From Polyangiaceae bacterium (GTDB lineage Bacteria > Myxococcota_A > Polyangia > Polyangiales > Polyangiaceae): a stretch of 12,669 nt of DNA. Both the position numbers and the translations under genes were made by a program. Below the pieces are notes generated by a model. The model did not search any database. It had not been told where the DNA came from and saw only the letters and a program-made list of their open reading frames with translations. Position 1 is the stretch's first letter. Each line of letters begins with the position of its first letter. Of this stretch, positions 6,913-12,402 are shown one piece after another. The stretch is from contig JAICXU010000028.1 of NCBI GenBank assembly GCA_025934595.1, positions 1 to 12,669 on the forward strand. Direction: 5' to 3'.

Positions 6913-7680
6913 CTAGCGAATCATTTTTGCCGAGATGGCGGTGAGCTCGTTCTTGTCGACGTCCGACACCAGCACGTAACCGAGCTCGCCTTCGCTCCAC
7001 GTCACGGTCGTGAATCCGCGCGCTGTTCCGACGAACGTGCAGCCGTCGCATTGCGCGCTCCGCGGCCAGGGCAATCCTTCTTTTCGCATCACGAAGAGGG
7101 AGACGACGTGCAAGCGGCGCTTGTAGACGAACGCAGCCGCTTTGCGATCCATGAAGACCGCCACCGCGCCGCCTTGCATCGGTAGCTCGTCGTCGCCTTC
7201 GAAGATGTCCATCGGCGCGAAGTCGACCTTGCCTTCGAACCACGGGCGCACTTGATGCACGCCGCCGCTCGCGATGTCGAGCGGATGCTCGGAGTAGAGG
7301 ATGCGCAGATGATCGTTCACCGCTTCGTCTTGGAAGCGCGGATCGCCGTGATCCCGGGCGCTGCGCACGACGAGCGATACGCCTGCCGCGGCGGCGAGCG
7401 AGCACGCGATCCCCGCATACAAAAGCGCGGCCCTCCGGCGCGACGCACGAGGCGGCTCGCCCGCGCGCGTCTTCAGCTTGGCGATGAGCTCGCGCGACGG
7501 CGCGTGCTTCGGTCGACGCGCGAGCACGTCGTCGGTGGCACGCTCGACGGAGTCGAAGTGGCGGCATGTTTCGCAGGACGCGAGATGGGCCTCGAGCTCT
7601 CCTGCTTCATGCGAAGAAAGACGTCCGCGCAGATTTTCGTGCACGAGCTCCTTCGCGCGCGCGTGATCCAAGGTCGTCAT
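6913..7680 (-). CDS. Membrane anti-sigma factor with ZAS zinc-finger domain
   Basis: 255 residues, the partner of the upstream ECF sigma factor. The N-terminal cytoplasmic anti-sigma domain has the zinc-binding HxxxCxxC signature (His32, Cys36, Cys39 in HLASCETC). One membrane helix follows at about 84-106, after RASRRR. The C-terminal domain (about 107-255) should lie in the periplasm and carries a second CxxC (CDGC, Cys211/Cys214) before a conserved-looking GFTTVTWSEGELGYVLVSD stretch. The start is the ATG at 7680-7678, which shares ATGA with the sigma stop (4-nt overlap, coupled translation). Longer upstream in-frame starts lie inside the sigma gene and are rejected. The periplasmic CxxC could sense redox state or metal, which is inference. 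It converges with the peptidase gene with a 34-nt gap. Confidence 0.9.
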   Translation of the reverse strand: MTTLDHARAKELVHENLRGRLSSHEAGELEAHLASCETCRHFDSVERATDDVLARRPKHAPSRELIAKLKTRAGEPPRASRRRAALLYAGIACSLAAAAGVSLVVRSARDHGDPRFQDEAVNDHLRILYSEHPLDIASGGVHQVRPWFEGKVDFAPMDIFEGDDELPMQGGAVAVFMDRKAAAFVYKRRLHVVSLFVMRKEGLPWPRSAQCDGCTFVGTARGFTTVTWSEGELGYVLVSDVDKNELTAISAKMIR

Positions 7681-8192
7681 CGAACGTACTCCGCGAGCGA
7701 GGCGCGCAGACGGGCCCGAGCGCGCGAAAGCCTGGATTTTACGGTTCCGCGTGCACATCCAGCGAGGTCGGCGATCTCTTCTTCGTCGAAGCCCTCGAAG
7801 TCGAGAAGGACGACGAGGCGGCTCTCTTCCGGCAAGCCCATGAGCGCGCGCTCGATGTCCTCGGCGACGACGTGCTTCAGGAAATCGATCTCGACGTCGT
7901 CGCGCAAGAGCTCGTCGTCGTTCGCCATGTCTTCGGCGAGCTCGGACGTGCCGCCACGCTTTTTGTCGCGCCGTCGCTGATCCAAGAACGTGTTGCGAAG
8001 GATGCGAAAGAGCCACGCCTTCATGTTCGAGCCGGGCTCGAAGCGATCGTAGGCGCCGAGCGCACGCACGAAGGTCTCCTGCAAAAGATCTTCGGCCTCC
8101 GCGCTGCTCTTCGTCAGATAGCGCGCGAAATCGTAGAGCGGCTCTGCGAGCGCGAGCGCCTCGGTCAAACCTTTGTCCTCCTCCGCCGCCAT
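7677..8192 (-). CDS. ECF-family RNA polymerase sigma factor
   Basis: 171 residues from the ATG at 8192; a GTG two codons upstream (8198) is an alternative. Region 2 spans about 14-80 (SAEAEDLLQETFVRAL, then MKAWLFRILRNTFLDQRRR). An acidic linker (ELAEDMANDDE) is followed by region 4 at about 110-165 (GLPEESRLVVLLDFEGFDEEEIADL, then GTVKSRLSRARARL), the -35-binding helix-turn-helix. No C-terminal extension follows, so it is a simple ECF rather than an ECF41/42-type protein. It is encoded just before its anti-sigma factor with an ATGA overlap. A matching ECF promoter lies upstream at 8244-8218, so positive autoregulation is likely. The same promoter motif faces the divergent metallophosphoesterase gene, its most probable target here. 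Confidence 0.95.
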   Translation of the reverse strand: MAAEEDKGLTEALALAEPLYDFARYLTKSSAEAEDLLQETFVRALGAYDRFEPGSNMKAWLFRILRNTFLDQRRRDKKRGGTSELAEDMANDDELLRDDVEIDFLKHVVAEDIERALMGLPEESRLVVLLDFEGFDEEEIADLAGCARGTVKSRLSRARARLRASLAEYVR

Positions 8193-8217
8193 GCGCACGC
8201 CAGTCTACTCAACGCTC

Positions 8218-8244
8218 AAAACGCCGTAGCCCGAGATTGGTTCC
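8218..8244 (-). promoter_or_regulatory. ECF-type promoter of the sigma/anti-sigma operon
   Basis: Reading leftward: GGAACC (8244-8239), a 15-nt spacer, then CGTTTT (8223-8218). This is the classic ECF promoter layout (GGAAC-like -35 and CGT-like -10). A start near 8211 would leave a leader of about 20 nt before the ATG at 8192. Autoregulation through this site is inferred. Confidence 0.65.
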
Positions 8245-8256
8245 CTTCGGAACCAA
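8237..8256. repeat. Perfect 8-bp inverted repeat carrying two overlapping divergent -35 elements
   Basis: TTGGTTCC, a CTTC spacer, and GGAACCAA form a perfect palindrome midway between the sigma start (8192) and the phosphoesterase start (8292). Each arm contains GGAACC on one strand, so the palindrome itself places one ECF -35 box facing each way, only 4 nt apart. Confidence 0.8.
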
Positions 8257-8275
8257 ACTTCGCGTGCTTCGTTTT
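8249..8275 (+). promoter_or_regulatory. ECF-type promoter of the metallophosphoesterase gene
   Basis: GGAACC (8249-8254), a 15-nt spacer, then CGTTTT (8270-8275), identical in both boxes and spacing to the promoter on the other strand. Transcription would start near 8281-8283, just before the GGAGG at 8283-8287 and the ATG at 8292, giving a very short leader. Confidence 0.65.
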
Positions 8276-8291
8276 TCGACGCGGAGGATTC

Positions 8292-9218
8292 ATGTCGAAG
8301 AATCGAAGAGAATTTTTGATCGAGCTCGGCTTCGGCGTCGTGTACGCGTCGGGGCTCGTCGCGTGTGCCAGCGCGGCCAAGAACGACGCGGTGGTCGGCG
8401 GTGAAAATGCGCCGAAGAGCGCGCCGCCAGTCCGCGACGATTTTTATTTCGTGCAGATGTCGGACACGCATTGGGGCTTCCAGGGGCCGCCGAACCCCGA
8501 GGCCGGTACGACGCTCGGTCACGCCATCGAGCAAATCAATGCGCTCCTCCCGCCGCCCGATTTCGTCGTCCTCACCGGCGACATCACGCAAACGACCGAC
8601 GACCCGCAAGAGCGTCGGCGGCGCATGCGCGAGGCGAAATCGATCTTGTCGGCGCTCGAGGTGAAAGACGTTCGCTTCTTGCCCGGCGAACACGATGCGG
8701 CGCCGGACGCGGGCGAGGCGTTTCACGAGGTGTTCGGCGAATCGCATTACTCGTTCGATCACAAAGGCATTCACTTCGTCGCGCTCGACAACGTGTCGGA
8801 CTCCGGCGCGGCCGTCGGCGAGCCGCAGATCGCATGGCTCCAAACCGATCTCGCGAAGGTGCCACGAGATCAGCCCGTCGTGGTGTTCGCGCATCGGCCG
8901 CTCTTTCCGCTTTTTCCCGTGTGGGACTGGCACACGATCGACGGCGACGACGTGCTCCAGGTCCTTTCGAGCCACGACAACGTGACCGTGTTTTACGGAC
9001 ACATTCATCAAGAGCATCACCACATGACCGGCCGCATCGCGCATCACGCCGCGCGTTCACTCATCTTTCCCTTGCCCGCGCCCGGATCGGTTCCGAAAAA
9101 GTTGCCGTTGCCTTGGGACGCCAGCGCGAAAGATCACGGGCTCGGCTTCCGCCAAATCGAAGTCGATGCGGACGCGGACGGGAAGCGCATCGCGATCGTC
9201 GAGCATCCGCTCGCTTGA
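8292..9218 (+). CDS. Exported calcineurin-like metallophosphoesterase
   Basis: 308 residues. The N-terminus has a Tat-like NRREFL motif followed by a hydrophobic stretch and a possible lipobox (GLVAC, Cys25), so the protein is likely exported folded and perhaps lipid-anchored. The two-metal phosphoesterase motifs occur in order: DxH (Asp58, His60), GDIT (Asp97), GEHD (132-135), FAHRP (His201) and GHIH (His237, His239). The usual Asn of GNHD is replaced by Glu133, which could alter the bridging or transition-state contact. The class resembles CpdA/class III phosphodiesterases, but the substrate cannot be told from sequence. The start at 8292 has GGAGG 4 nt upstream; the open frame running further upstream (from 7566) only shadows the sigma and anti-sigma genes. 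It is transcribed divergently from the ECF sigma gene through a mirror-image promoter, so it is a predicted target of that sigma. Confidence 0.9.
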   Translation: MSKNRREFLIELGFGVVYASGLVACASAAKNDAVVGGENAPKSAPPVRDDFYFVQMSDTHWGFQGPPNPEAGTTLGHAIEQINALLPPPDFVVLTGDITQTTDDPQERRRRMREAKSILSALEVKDVRFLPGEHDAAPDAGEAFHEVFGESHYSFDHKGIHFVALDNVSDSGAAVGEPQIAWLQTDLAKVPRDQPVVVFAHRPLFPLFPVWDWHTIDGDDVLQVLSSHDNVTVFYGHIHQEHHHMTGRIAHHAARSLIFPLPAPGSVPKKLPLPWDASAKDHGLGFRQIEVDADADGKRIAIVEHPLA

Positions 9219-9260
9219 GCGCCATTTTCGAGCTGAAAATCGCCCGCGTTGGGGTATCTC

Positions 9261-9290
9261 CGAAAAAACGAAAAAACGACGTGCGACGTG
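9261..9290 (+). repeat. Back-to-back short tandem duplications in intergenic DNA
   Basis: CGAAAAAA occurs twice in a row (9261-9276), followed directly by CGACGTG twice in a row (9277-9290). They lie in the 126-nt gap between the phosphoesterase and the DGPF gene. The A-tracts could bend DNA or act as an UP-like element, but no convincing promoter is seen next to them. Confidence 0.6.
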
Positions 9291-9344
9291 TCGATTTCGC
9301 GCGCGCTCGATCGTCGTGGATAGGAACCCCGAAAAGGAGGCCCC

Positions 9345-9716
9345 ATGAAATATCTGACGTTCATCCGCCATAGCGAAAAACACCGTGAAATGGGCCCGCC
9401 GCCCGCGCTCATGCAAGCCATGGGTGAGTTCGTGCAGCGCTCGCTCAAGAATGGAACGCTCGTCGAAACGGGCGGCCTCTTGCCGAGCAAGGACGGCGTG
9501 ATCATCCGGCTCGAAAAAGGAGAGCTGATCGTGAAGGACGGTCCGTTCACCGAGGCGAAAGAAGTGATCGGCGGCTACGCGATCCTCGAAGCGAAGACGA
9601 AAGCGGAGGCCGTGCGCATCGGCACCGAGTTCATGGAGCTTCACCGAAAGCACTGGCCCGAGTTCGAGGGCGAGTCGGAGGTGCGACCGATGTTCGACCC
9701 CGGCATGGGTCCGTGA
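9345..9716 (+). CDS. YCII-related / DGPF-domain protein
   Basis: 123 residues, a single YCII-like ferredoxin-fold domain. It begins MKYLTFIRH and carries the name-giving DGPF motif at 65-68 in the context KDGPFTEAKEVIGGYAI, followed by a helix with EAVRIGTEF. Start choice is firm, with AAGGAGG at 9334-9340 and the ATG 4 nt later. DGPF proteins are often encoded next to ECF42-type sigma factors. No such sigma factor is adjacent here, and the ECF gene 1.1 kb away lacks the ECF42 C-terminal extension and faces the other way. The molecular function of the family is not established, though some members are enzymes acting on small reactive compounds. Confidence 0.88.
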   Translation: MKYLTFIRHSEKHREMGPPPALMQAMGEFVQRSLKNGTLVETGGLLPSKDGVIIRLEKGELIVKDGPFTEAKEVIGGYAILEAKTKAEAVRIGTEFMELHRKHWPEFEGESEVRPMFDPGMGP

Positions 9717-9727
9717 AACGCGAGCGC

Positions 9728-9759
9728 CGCCGCGACCTCAGAAGCTGAGCGTCGCGGCG
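9728..9759 (+). terminator. Strong hairpin after the DGPF gene (terminator-like, no T tract)
   Basis: CGCCGCGAC and CTCAG (9728-9741), an AAG loop, then CTGAG, one bulged C (9750), and GTCGCGGCG (9751-9759) give a 9+5 bp stem starting 12 nt after the DGPF stop. No U-run follows, so it may be an I-shaped terminator or an mRNA-stabilising hairpin. It separates the DGPF gene from the GST gene. Confidence 0.5.
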
Positions 9760-9768
9760 CGTTCGGCG

Positions 9769-9777
9769 TGGTAGCTT
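9769..9777 (+). promoter_or_regulatory. Candidate extended -10 (TGGTAGCTT) for a leaderless GST mRNA
   Basis: TG at 9769-9770 and TAGCTT at 9772-9777, six bases before the ATG at 9784, with no Shine-Dalgarno. It matches the element at 4199-4207 in sequence and offset. It lies just downstream of the hairpin, consistent with a separate transcript. Confidence 0.4.
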
Positions 9778-9783
9778 CGCGCC

Positions 9784-10407
9784 ATGTCGATCACTCTCTA
9801 TCACCACCCGTTTTCGCGTGCCGCCGGAGTCCTTTGGATGCTCGAAGAAGTCGGCAAGCCCTACGAGCTCAAGTTCGTCGACATCATGAAGGGCGGAACG
9901 AAGGGCCCGGAAATCGTAGCGCTCAATCCGATGGGCAAGCTGCCGCTCCTCGTCGACGGCGACGCGGTCGTCACGGAAGCGGCCGCGATCGGGCTTTATC
10001 TCGCCGATCGCTATTCGTCCGGCAACCTCGCGCCGAAGCTCGACGATCCCGCGCGCGGGACGTACTTGCGATGGTCTCTCTTCGCGCCGTCGGTCATCGA
10101 GCCGGGCGCGATGGCGAAGTTGAACGACTGGACGTTCAAGCCGTCGCAAGCAGGGTGGGGAACGTACGAAGCGATGATCGCGTCGATGGACAGCGCGATC
10201 GCGGGAAAAGAGTTCGTCTTGGGCGATCGTTTCTCGATGGCCGACTGCGTGTTCGGCGGCACCGTGCGCTTCATGCTTCGCTTCAAAATGATCGAAGGCA
10301 CGCCCGCGCTCGTCGATTACGCTGCGCGCCTCGGGGAGCGACCGGCGGCGAAGCGCGCGGACGAACGCAACATGGCCATCGCGAAAGAGCATGGCCTCGG
10401 CGGCTGA
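9784..10407 (+). CDS. Glutathione S-transferase
   Basis: 207 residues with the two-domain soluble GST layout. The N-terminal thioredoxin-fold domain (1 to about 78) has ITLYHHPFSRAAG, with Ser11 a candidate thiol-activating residue, NPMGKLP (48-54, cis-Pro54) and the glutathione-gamma-glutamyl-binding TEAAAIGLYLADR stretch (64-76). The C-terminal all-helical domain includes EFVLGDRFSMADC, the conserved N-capping/hydrophobic-staple region. A cytosolic enzyme conjugating or reducing substrates with glutathione is expected; the exact class is not clear. It is convergent with the next gene, the two stops being 13 nt apart. It is one of two GSH-linked proteins in the window, with the tandem isomerase, but the two are not in one operon. 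Confidence 0.9.
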   Translation: MSITLYHHPFSRAAGVLWMLEEVGKPYELKFVDIMKGGTKGPEIVALNPMGKLPLLVDGDAVVTEAAAIGLYLADRYSSGNLAPKLDDPARGTYLRWSLFAPSVIEPGAMAKLNDWTFKPSQAGWGTYEAMIASMDSAIAGKEFVLGDRFSMADCVFGGTVRFMLRFKMIEGTPALVDYAARLGERPAAKRADERNMAIAKEHGLGG

Positions 10408-10420
10408 CTGACGTTTTCGA

Positions 10421-11251
10421 TCACTCGCCGGGCTCGCCGGTGTCTCCCGTGTCGAGCCACGTGAACGCGTCGTCGAAGATGCGCTCTCCGTCGGCGATGT
10501 TGCCGTGCGTGCACTTCGGCATTTCCATGTATTTTGCACGTACTCCGCGCGCGCCGAGCTTTCTTGCACCCGATTTCATGCGTCCCGGGACGTCGCGCGA
10601 GCACGACATCGAGACCACGGCGTGCGCGTTCACCAGCTTTTCGATCCAGAGATCTTCGGGTGGCGCGATCAAAATGAGGCGCGGAAAAAGGTCCGGCCAT
10701 TTTTCGTGCACGAGCTCCGCGATCGACGCGCCGGCCGAATATCCGACGAGCGTGAAGCCGTCGGGCGGCGCCTTCATGTCCGTCGCCGCGAGCGCGCGAT
10801 CGATGCGCGCACGTTGCAGATTCGGATCCCACGTGAAGGAGTGAAAACCCGACGTCGCCGATCCGCACGGCTTGTCGCCGTCGATCGCGACGACGCCGCC
10901 ATGCATTTGCGCGGCGTGGTTGAACGCCCAGAGATACGCGCCCGCGTTCGAGCAGAGACCGGGCAAAAATACGATCCGCACAATTCCGGGCGCCTCACCG
11001 CGCACGAACGACGCCGGCGAATCCTTCGGCACCGGCGCTTGCTCGACGAGCGGAGCGGGTAGCTCCACGCGTGCGCCCGCATCGACGACCGCGGGCGCGA
11101 TCGACGCGGCGGTCGACGTCGGGCTCGTCGGCGCGACCGCCGTCGATGCGGAAACAGCATGATTTTCGCTGCGAATCGACTCGGCGCGACACGCGAGCGC
11201 CGCGCCCGTCAGCGTGAAAGCGAAAAGGCCAAAAGCGATTTTCCCGCGCAT
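10421..11251 (-). CDS. Exported alpha/beta-hydrolase lipoprotein
   Basis: 276 residues. A signal peptide ends in a lipobox (AALAC, Cys21), followed by a low-complexity Ala/Ser/Thr/Pro linker (about 30-85) and then an alpha/beta-hydrolase domain. Visible landmarks are VRIVFLPGLCSN (oxyanion-hole strand, about 91-102), nucleophile elbow GYSAG with Ser172, a candidate acid at Asp220, and His249 in KCTHGN. Cysteines 100, 129, 217 and 247 could form disulfides outside the cytoplasm. The family includes esterases and thioesterases; the substrate is unknown. The start is fixed by the signal peptide, although AAGGAG lies only 1 nt from the ATG, unusually tight. A 10-bp inverted repeat brackets this ribosome-binding region. 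It follows the repeat-rich gene by 40 nt on the same strand. Confidence 0.82.
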   Translation of the reverse strand: MRGKIAFGLFAFTLTGAALACRAESIRSENHAVSASTAVAPTSPTSTAASIAPAVVDAGARVELPAPLVEQAPVPKDSPASFVRGEAPGIVRIVFLPGLCSNAGAYLWAFNHAAQMHGGVVAIDGDKPCGSATSGFHSFTWDPNLQRARIDRALAATDMKAPPDGFTLVGYSAGASIAELVHEKWPDLFPRLILIAPPEDLWIEKLVNAHAVVSMSCSRDVPGRMKSGARKLGARGVRAKYMEMPKCTHGNIADGERIFDDAFTWLDTGDTGEPGE

Positions 11252-11278
11252 GCTCCTTCGTCGCGCGAGCGCGGGAAA
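11240..11278 (-). promoter_or_regulatory. Hairpin enclosing the ribosome-binding site and start codon of the hydrolase
   Basis: Perfect 10-bp arms, TTTCCCGCGC (11278-11269 on the - strand) and GCGCGGGAAA (11249-11240), flank a 19-nt loop. The loop holds the AAGGAG and the first two bases of the start codon; the G of ATG opens the right arm. In the mRNA this would control access to the start, or it may be chance pairing in GC-rich DNA. Confidence 0.4.
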
Positions 11279-11291
11279 GTGTGACGCGGAA

Positions 11292-11852
11292 TCATTCGGA
11301 CGTGCAGCTTCCGGACGAGAAGCTGCACTTGCCTTCCGCTTTGCAGAGCCCGCCGCTCGCGCAGGCAGCTTTGCCTTCCGACTCGGTCATGCACGTGCCG
11401 TCGCCGGTCGGATCGGGATTGACGCAGTAATGATCGGAGTCGCATTCGCGGTACACCGTGGCTCCGCTCACCATGCACGGATCGCCGGGGCCCGCCGAGT
11501 GAAACACGTACCAAATTCCGCCACCGCCGATGACGGCGAGCGCGCCGAGGATGCCGACGGCGATCATGCAGCCGTTTCCTTTTTTCTGAGGCGGCCGCTG
11601 TTGTGCGCCGTATTGCGGACCGTAACCTTGCGGGCCGTACCCTTGCTGTTGTTGCGGCGGGTAGTACCCACCCGGTTGACCAGGAGGTCCATATCCGCCG
11701 GGCTGACCAGGAGGTCCATATCCGCCGGGTTGACCGGGCGGGCCGTAGCCGCCGGGAGGTTGTCCGGGTGGACCGCCGTAGCCGGGAGGTCCTCCGCCGT
11801 ATCCGCCGCCGCCTTGTCCATAACCCGCTGCCGCACGATCCCCTGCGATCAT
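11292..11852 (-). CDS. Single-pass membrane protein with PGQ/PGGY repeats and Cys-rich C-terminal domain
   Basis: 186 residues from the ATG at 11852, which has AAAGGTGAGG just upstream. A GTG at 11876 overlapping the clpS stop as GTGA would add 8 residues and is a real alternative. Residues about 10-90 are a Gly/Pro/Gln/Tyr-rich, probably disordered tail with a 9-residue repeat of the type QPGGYGPPG, then a QQQQ/QGYGPQ tract. A basic RPPQKKGNG stretch precedes a membrane helix at about 95-116. The C-terminal 70 residues contain eight cysteines (Cys126, 137, 143, 154, 164, 170, 176, 183), enough for four disulfides, implying an oxidising extracytoplasmic location, with the repeat tail inside (positive-inside). 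Such layouts recur in myxobacteria-like genomes; I do not recognise a function. Confidence 0.8.
   Translation of the reverse strand: MIAGDRAAAGYGQGGGGYGGGPPGYGGPPGQPPGGYGPPGQPGGYGPPGQPGGYGPPGQPGGYYPPQQQQGYGPQGYGPQYGAQQRPPQKKGNGCMIAVGILGALAVIGGGGIWYVFHSAGPGDPCMVSGATVYRECDSDHYCVNPDPTGDGTCMTESEGKAACASGGLCKAEGKCSFSSGSCTSE
11674..11754 (-). repeat. 27-bp coding tandem repeat, three units
   Basis: Three contiguous 27-bp units (11674-11700, 11701-11727, 11728-11754) encode the 9-residue QPGGYGPPG repeat. Units 1 and 2 differ by a single base, so the duplication is recent or homogenised; unit 3 has diverged at synonymous sites. A degenerate 30-bp unit follows. Confidence 0.85.
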
Positions 11853-11872
11853 CGCCTCACCTTTCACGTCGA

Positions 11873-12208
11873 TCACTCGTCCCCATTCTCTTCGGGCTCA
11901 GCCGTGACGAGCAACGGCATCTCGAAGAGCTTCGCATAATCGCACACCGCCGCCGCTTTCGTCTCCGCGATGTCGCGCGAGTAGACGCCCGCGACGCCTT
12001 TTCCTTTTCGATGCACCGCCATCATGAACGTGGCCGCGCTCGTCTCGCTCATGTGAAAAAATTGCTCGAGCACGTGCACGACGAACCACTTCGTCGTGTA
12101 GTCGTCGTTGTAGAAGACGACGCAATAGCGGCGCGCCTTCGCGGGCTTTTCTGCGCTCTCTTCTTTTTCGAGCACATCGTCGGCGTTCTTCGGCTCGAGC
12201 CCGCTCAC
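11873..12208 (-). CDS. clpS: ClpS adaptor of the ClpAP protease
   Basis: 111 residues. ClpS binds N-degron substrates and hands them to ClpA for degradation. Family landmarks: an acidic/charged disordered N-terminal tail (1 to about 26), NDDYTTKWFVVHVL (34-47, with Asn34/Asp35/Asp36 of the N-degron pocket), FMMAVHRKGKG (61-71, His66), GVYSRDIAETKAAAV and EMPLL. Length matches the usual 100-110. The best start is the GTG at 12208; no in-frame ATG exists between the stop of the preceding small gene and here, and there is no Shine-Dalgarno. A TATGAT lies 9 nt upstream. No clpA is adjacent: the next gene downstream is the repeat-rich membrane protein, whose alternative GTG start overlaps this stop. 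Confidence 0.93.
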   Translation of the reverse strand: MSGLEPKNADDVLEKEESAEKPAKARRYCVVFYNDDYTTKWFVVHVLEQFFHMSETSAATFMMAVHRKGKGVAGVYSRDIAETKAAAVCDYAKLFEMPLLVTAEPEENGDE

Positions 12209-12217
12209 GATGCGACA

Positions 12218-12223
12218 ATCATA
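12218..12223 (-). promoter_or_regulatory. Candidate -10 hexamer (TATGAT) before clpS
   Basis: TATGAT on the - strand (12223-12218) matches 5 of 6 consensus -10 bases and lies 9 nt before the GTG start, in the 29-nt gap after the small basic gene. It would give a near-leaderless clpS transcript. No -35 match at 17 nt, so confidence is modest. Confidence 0.35.
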
Positions 12224-12237
12224 AACCGCGCGCGCCT

Positions 12238-12387
12238 TCAGTGGCGTTTGAAGTACTGCACCTCGCGCTCGTGCTTCTCTGCCGCCGCGCGGGTCTTGAA
12301 CGTGCCGAGATTTTTGCGCTTGCCGGTCTTCGGATCGACCTTGCGCGAATAAAGGCGATATTCGCCGGACGCGAGCTTGCGGATCAT
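12238..12387 (-). CDS. 49-residue basic protein upstream of clpS
   Basis: A short gene of 49 codons plus stop with an excellent ribosome-binding site, AAGGAG ending 6 nt before the ATG at 12387. The product has 15 Lys/Arg and 2 His among 49 residues against 5 acidic ones. The order is SGEYRLYSRK, DPKTGKRKNLGTF, then KTRAAAEKHEREVQYF. This reads as three short beta-strands followed by one helix, similar in pattern to the arm-type DNA-binding (AP2-like) N-domain of tyrosine integrases, but standing alone. It ends 29 nt before the clpS start, and its ATG follows the GH28-like stop by 15 nt. I recall similar small basic proteins in other genomes but cannot name a function; DNA or RNA binding is inference from charge and fold pattern. 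Confidence 0.8.
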   Translation of the reverse strand: MIRKLASGEYRLYSRKVDPKTGKRKNLGTFKTRAAAEKHEREVQYFKRH

Positions 12388-12402
12388 GATCGTCTCCTTC
12401 CT

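Noticed and set aside
7681..8016. Longer N-terminus for the anti-sigma factor
   Set aside because: The extension lies inside the sigma gene in another frame; the ATGA overlap at 7677-7680 gives the right ZAS domain start.
7566..8291. Upstream extension of the metallophosphoesterase frame by 242 codons
   Set aside because: It runs antisense through the sigma and anti-sigma genes; the ATG at 8292 has a Shine-Dalgarno, a signal peptide and a matching promoter.
9231..9247. ATTTTC-GAGCT-GAAAAT hairpin after the phosphoesterase as a terminator
   Set aside because: Only a 6-bp AT-rich stem with flanking mismatches and no T tract after it; too weak to call.
9323..9328. Another GGAACC, upstream of the DGPF gene
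   Set aside because: It lies only 17 nt before the start codon and no CGTTTT follows at 15 nt, so it is not a third ECF promoter.
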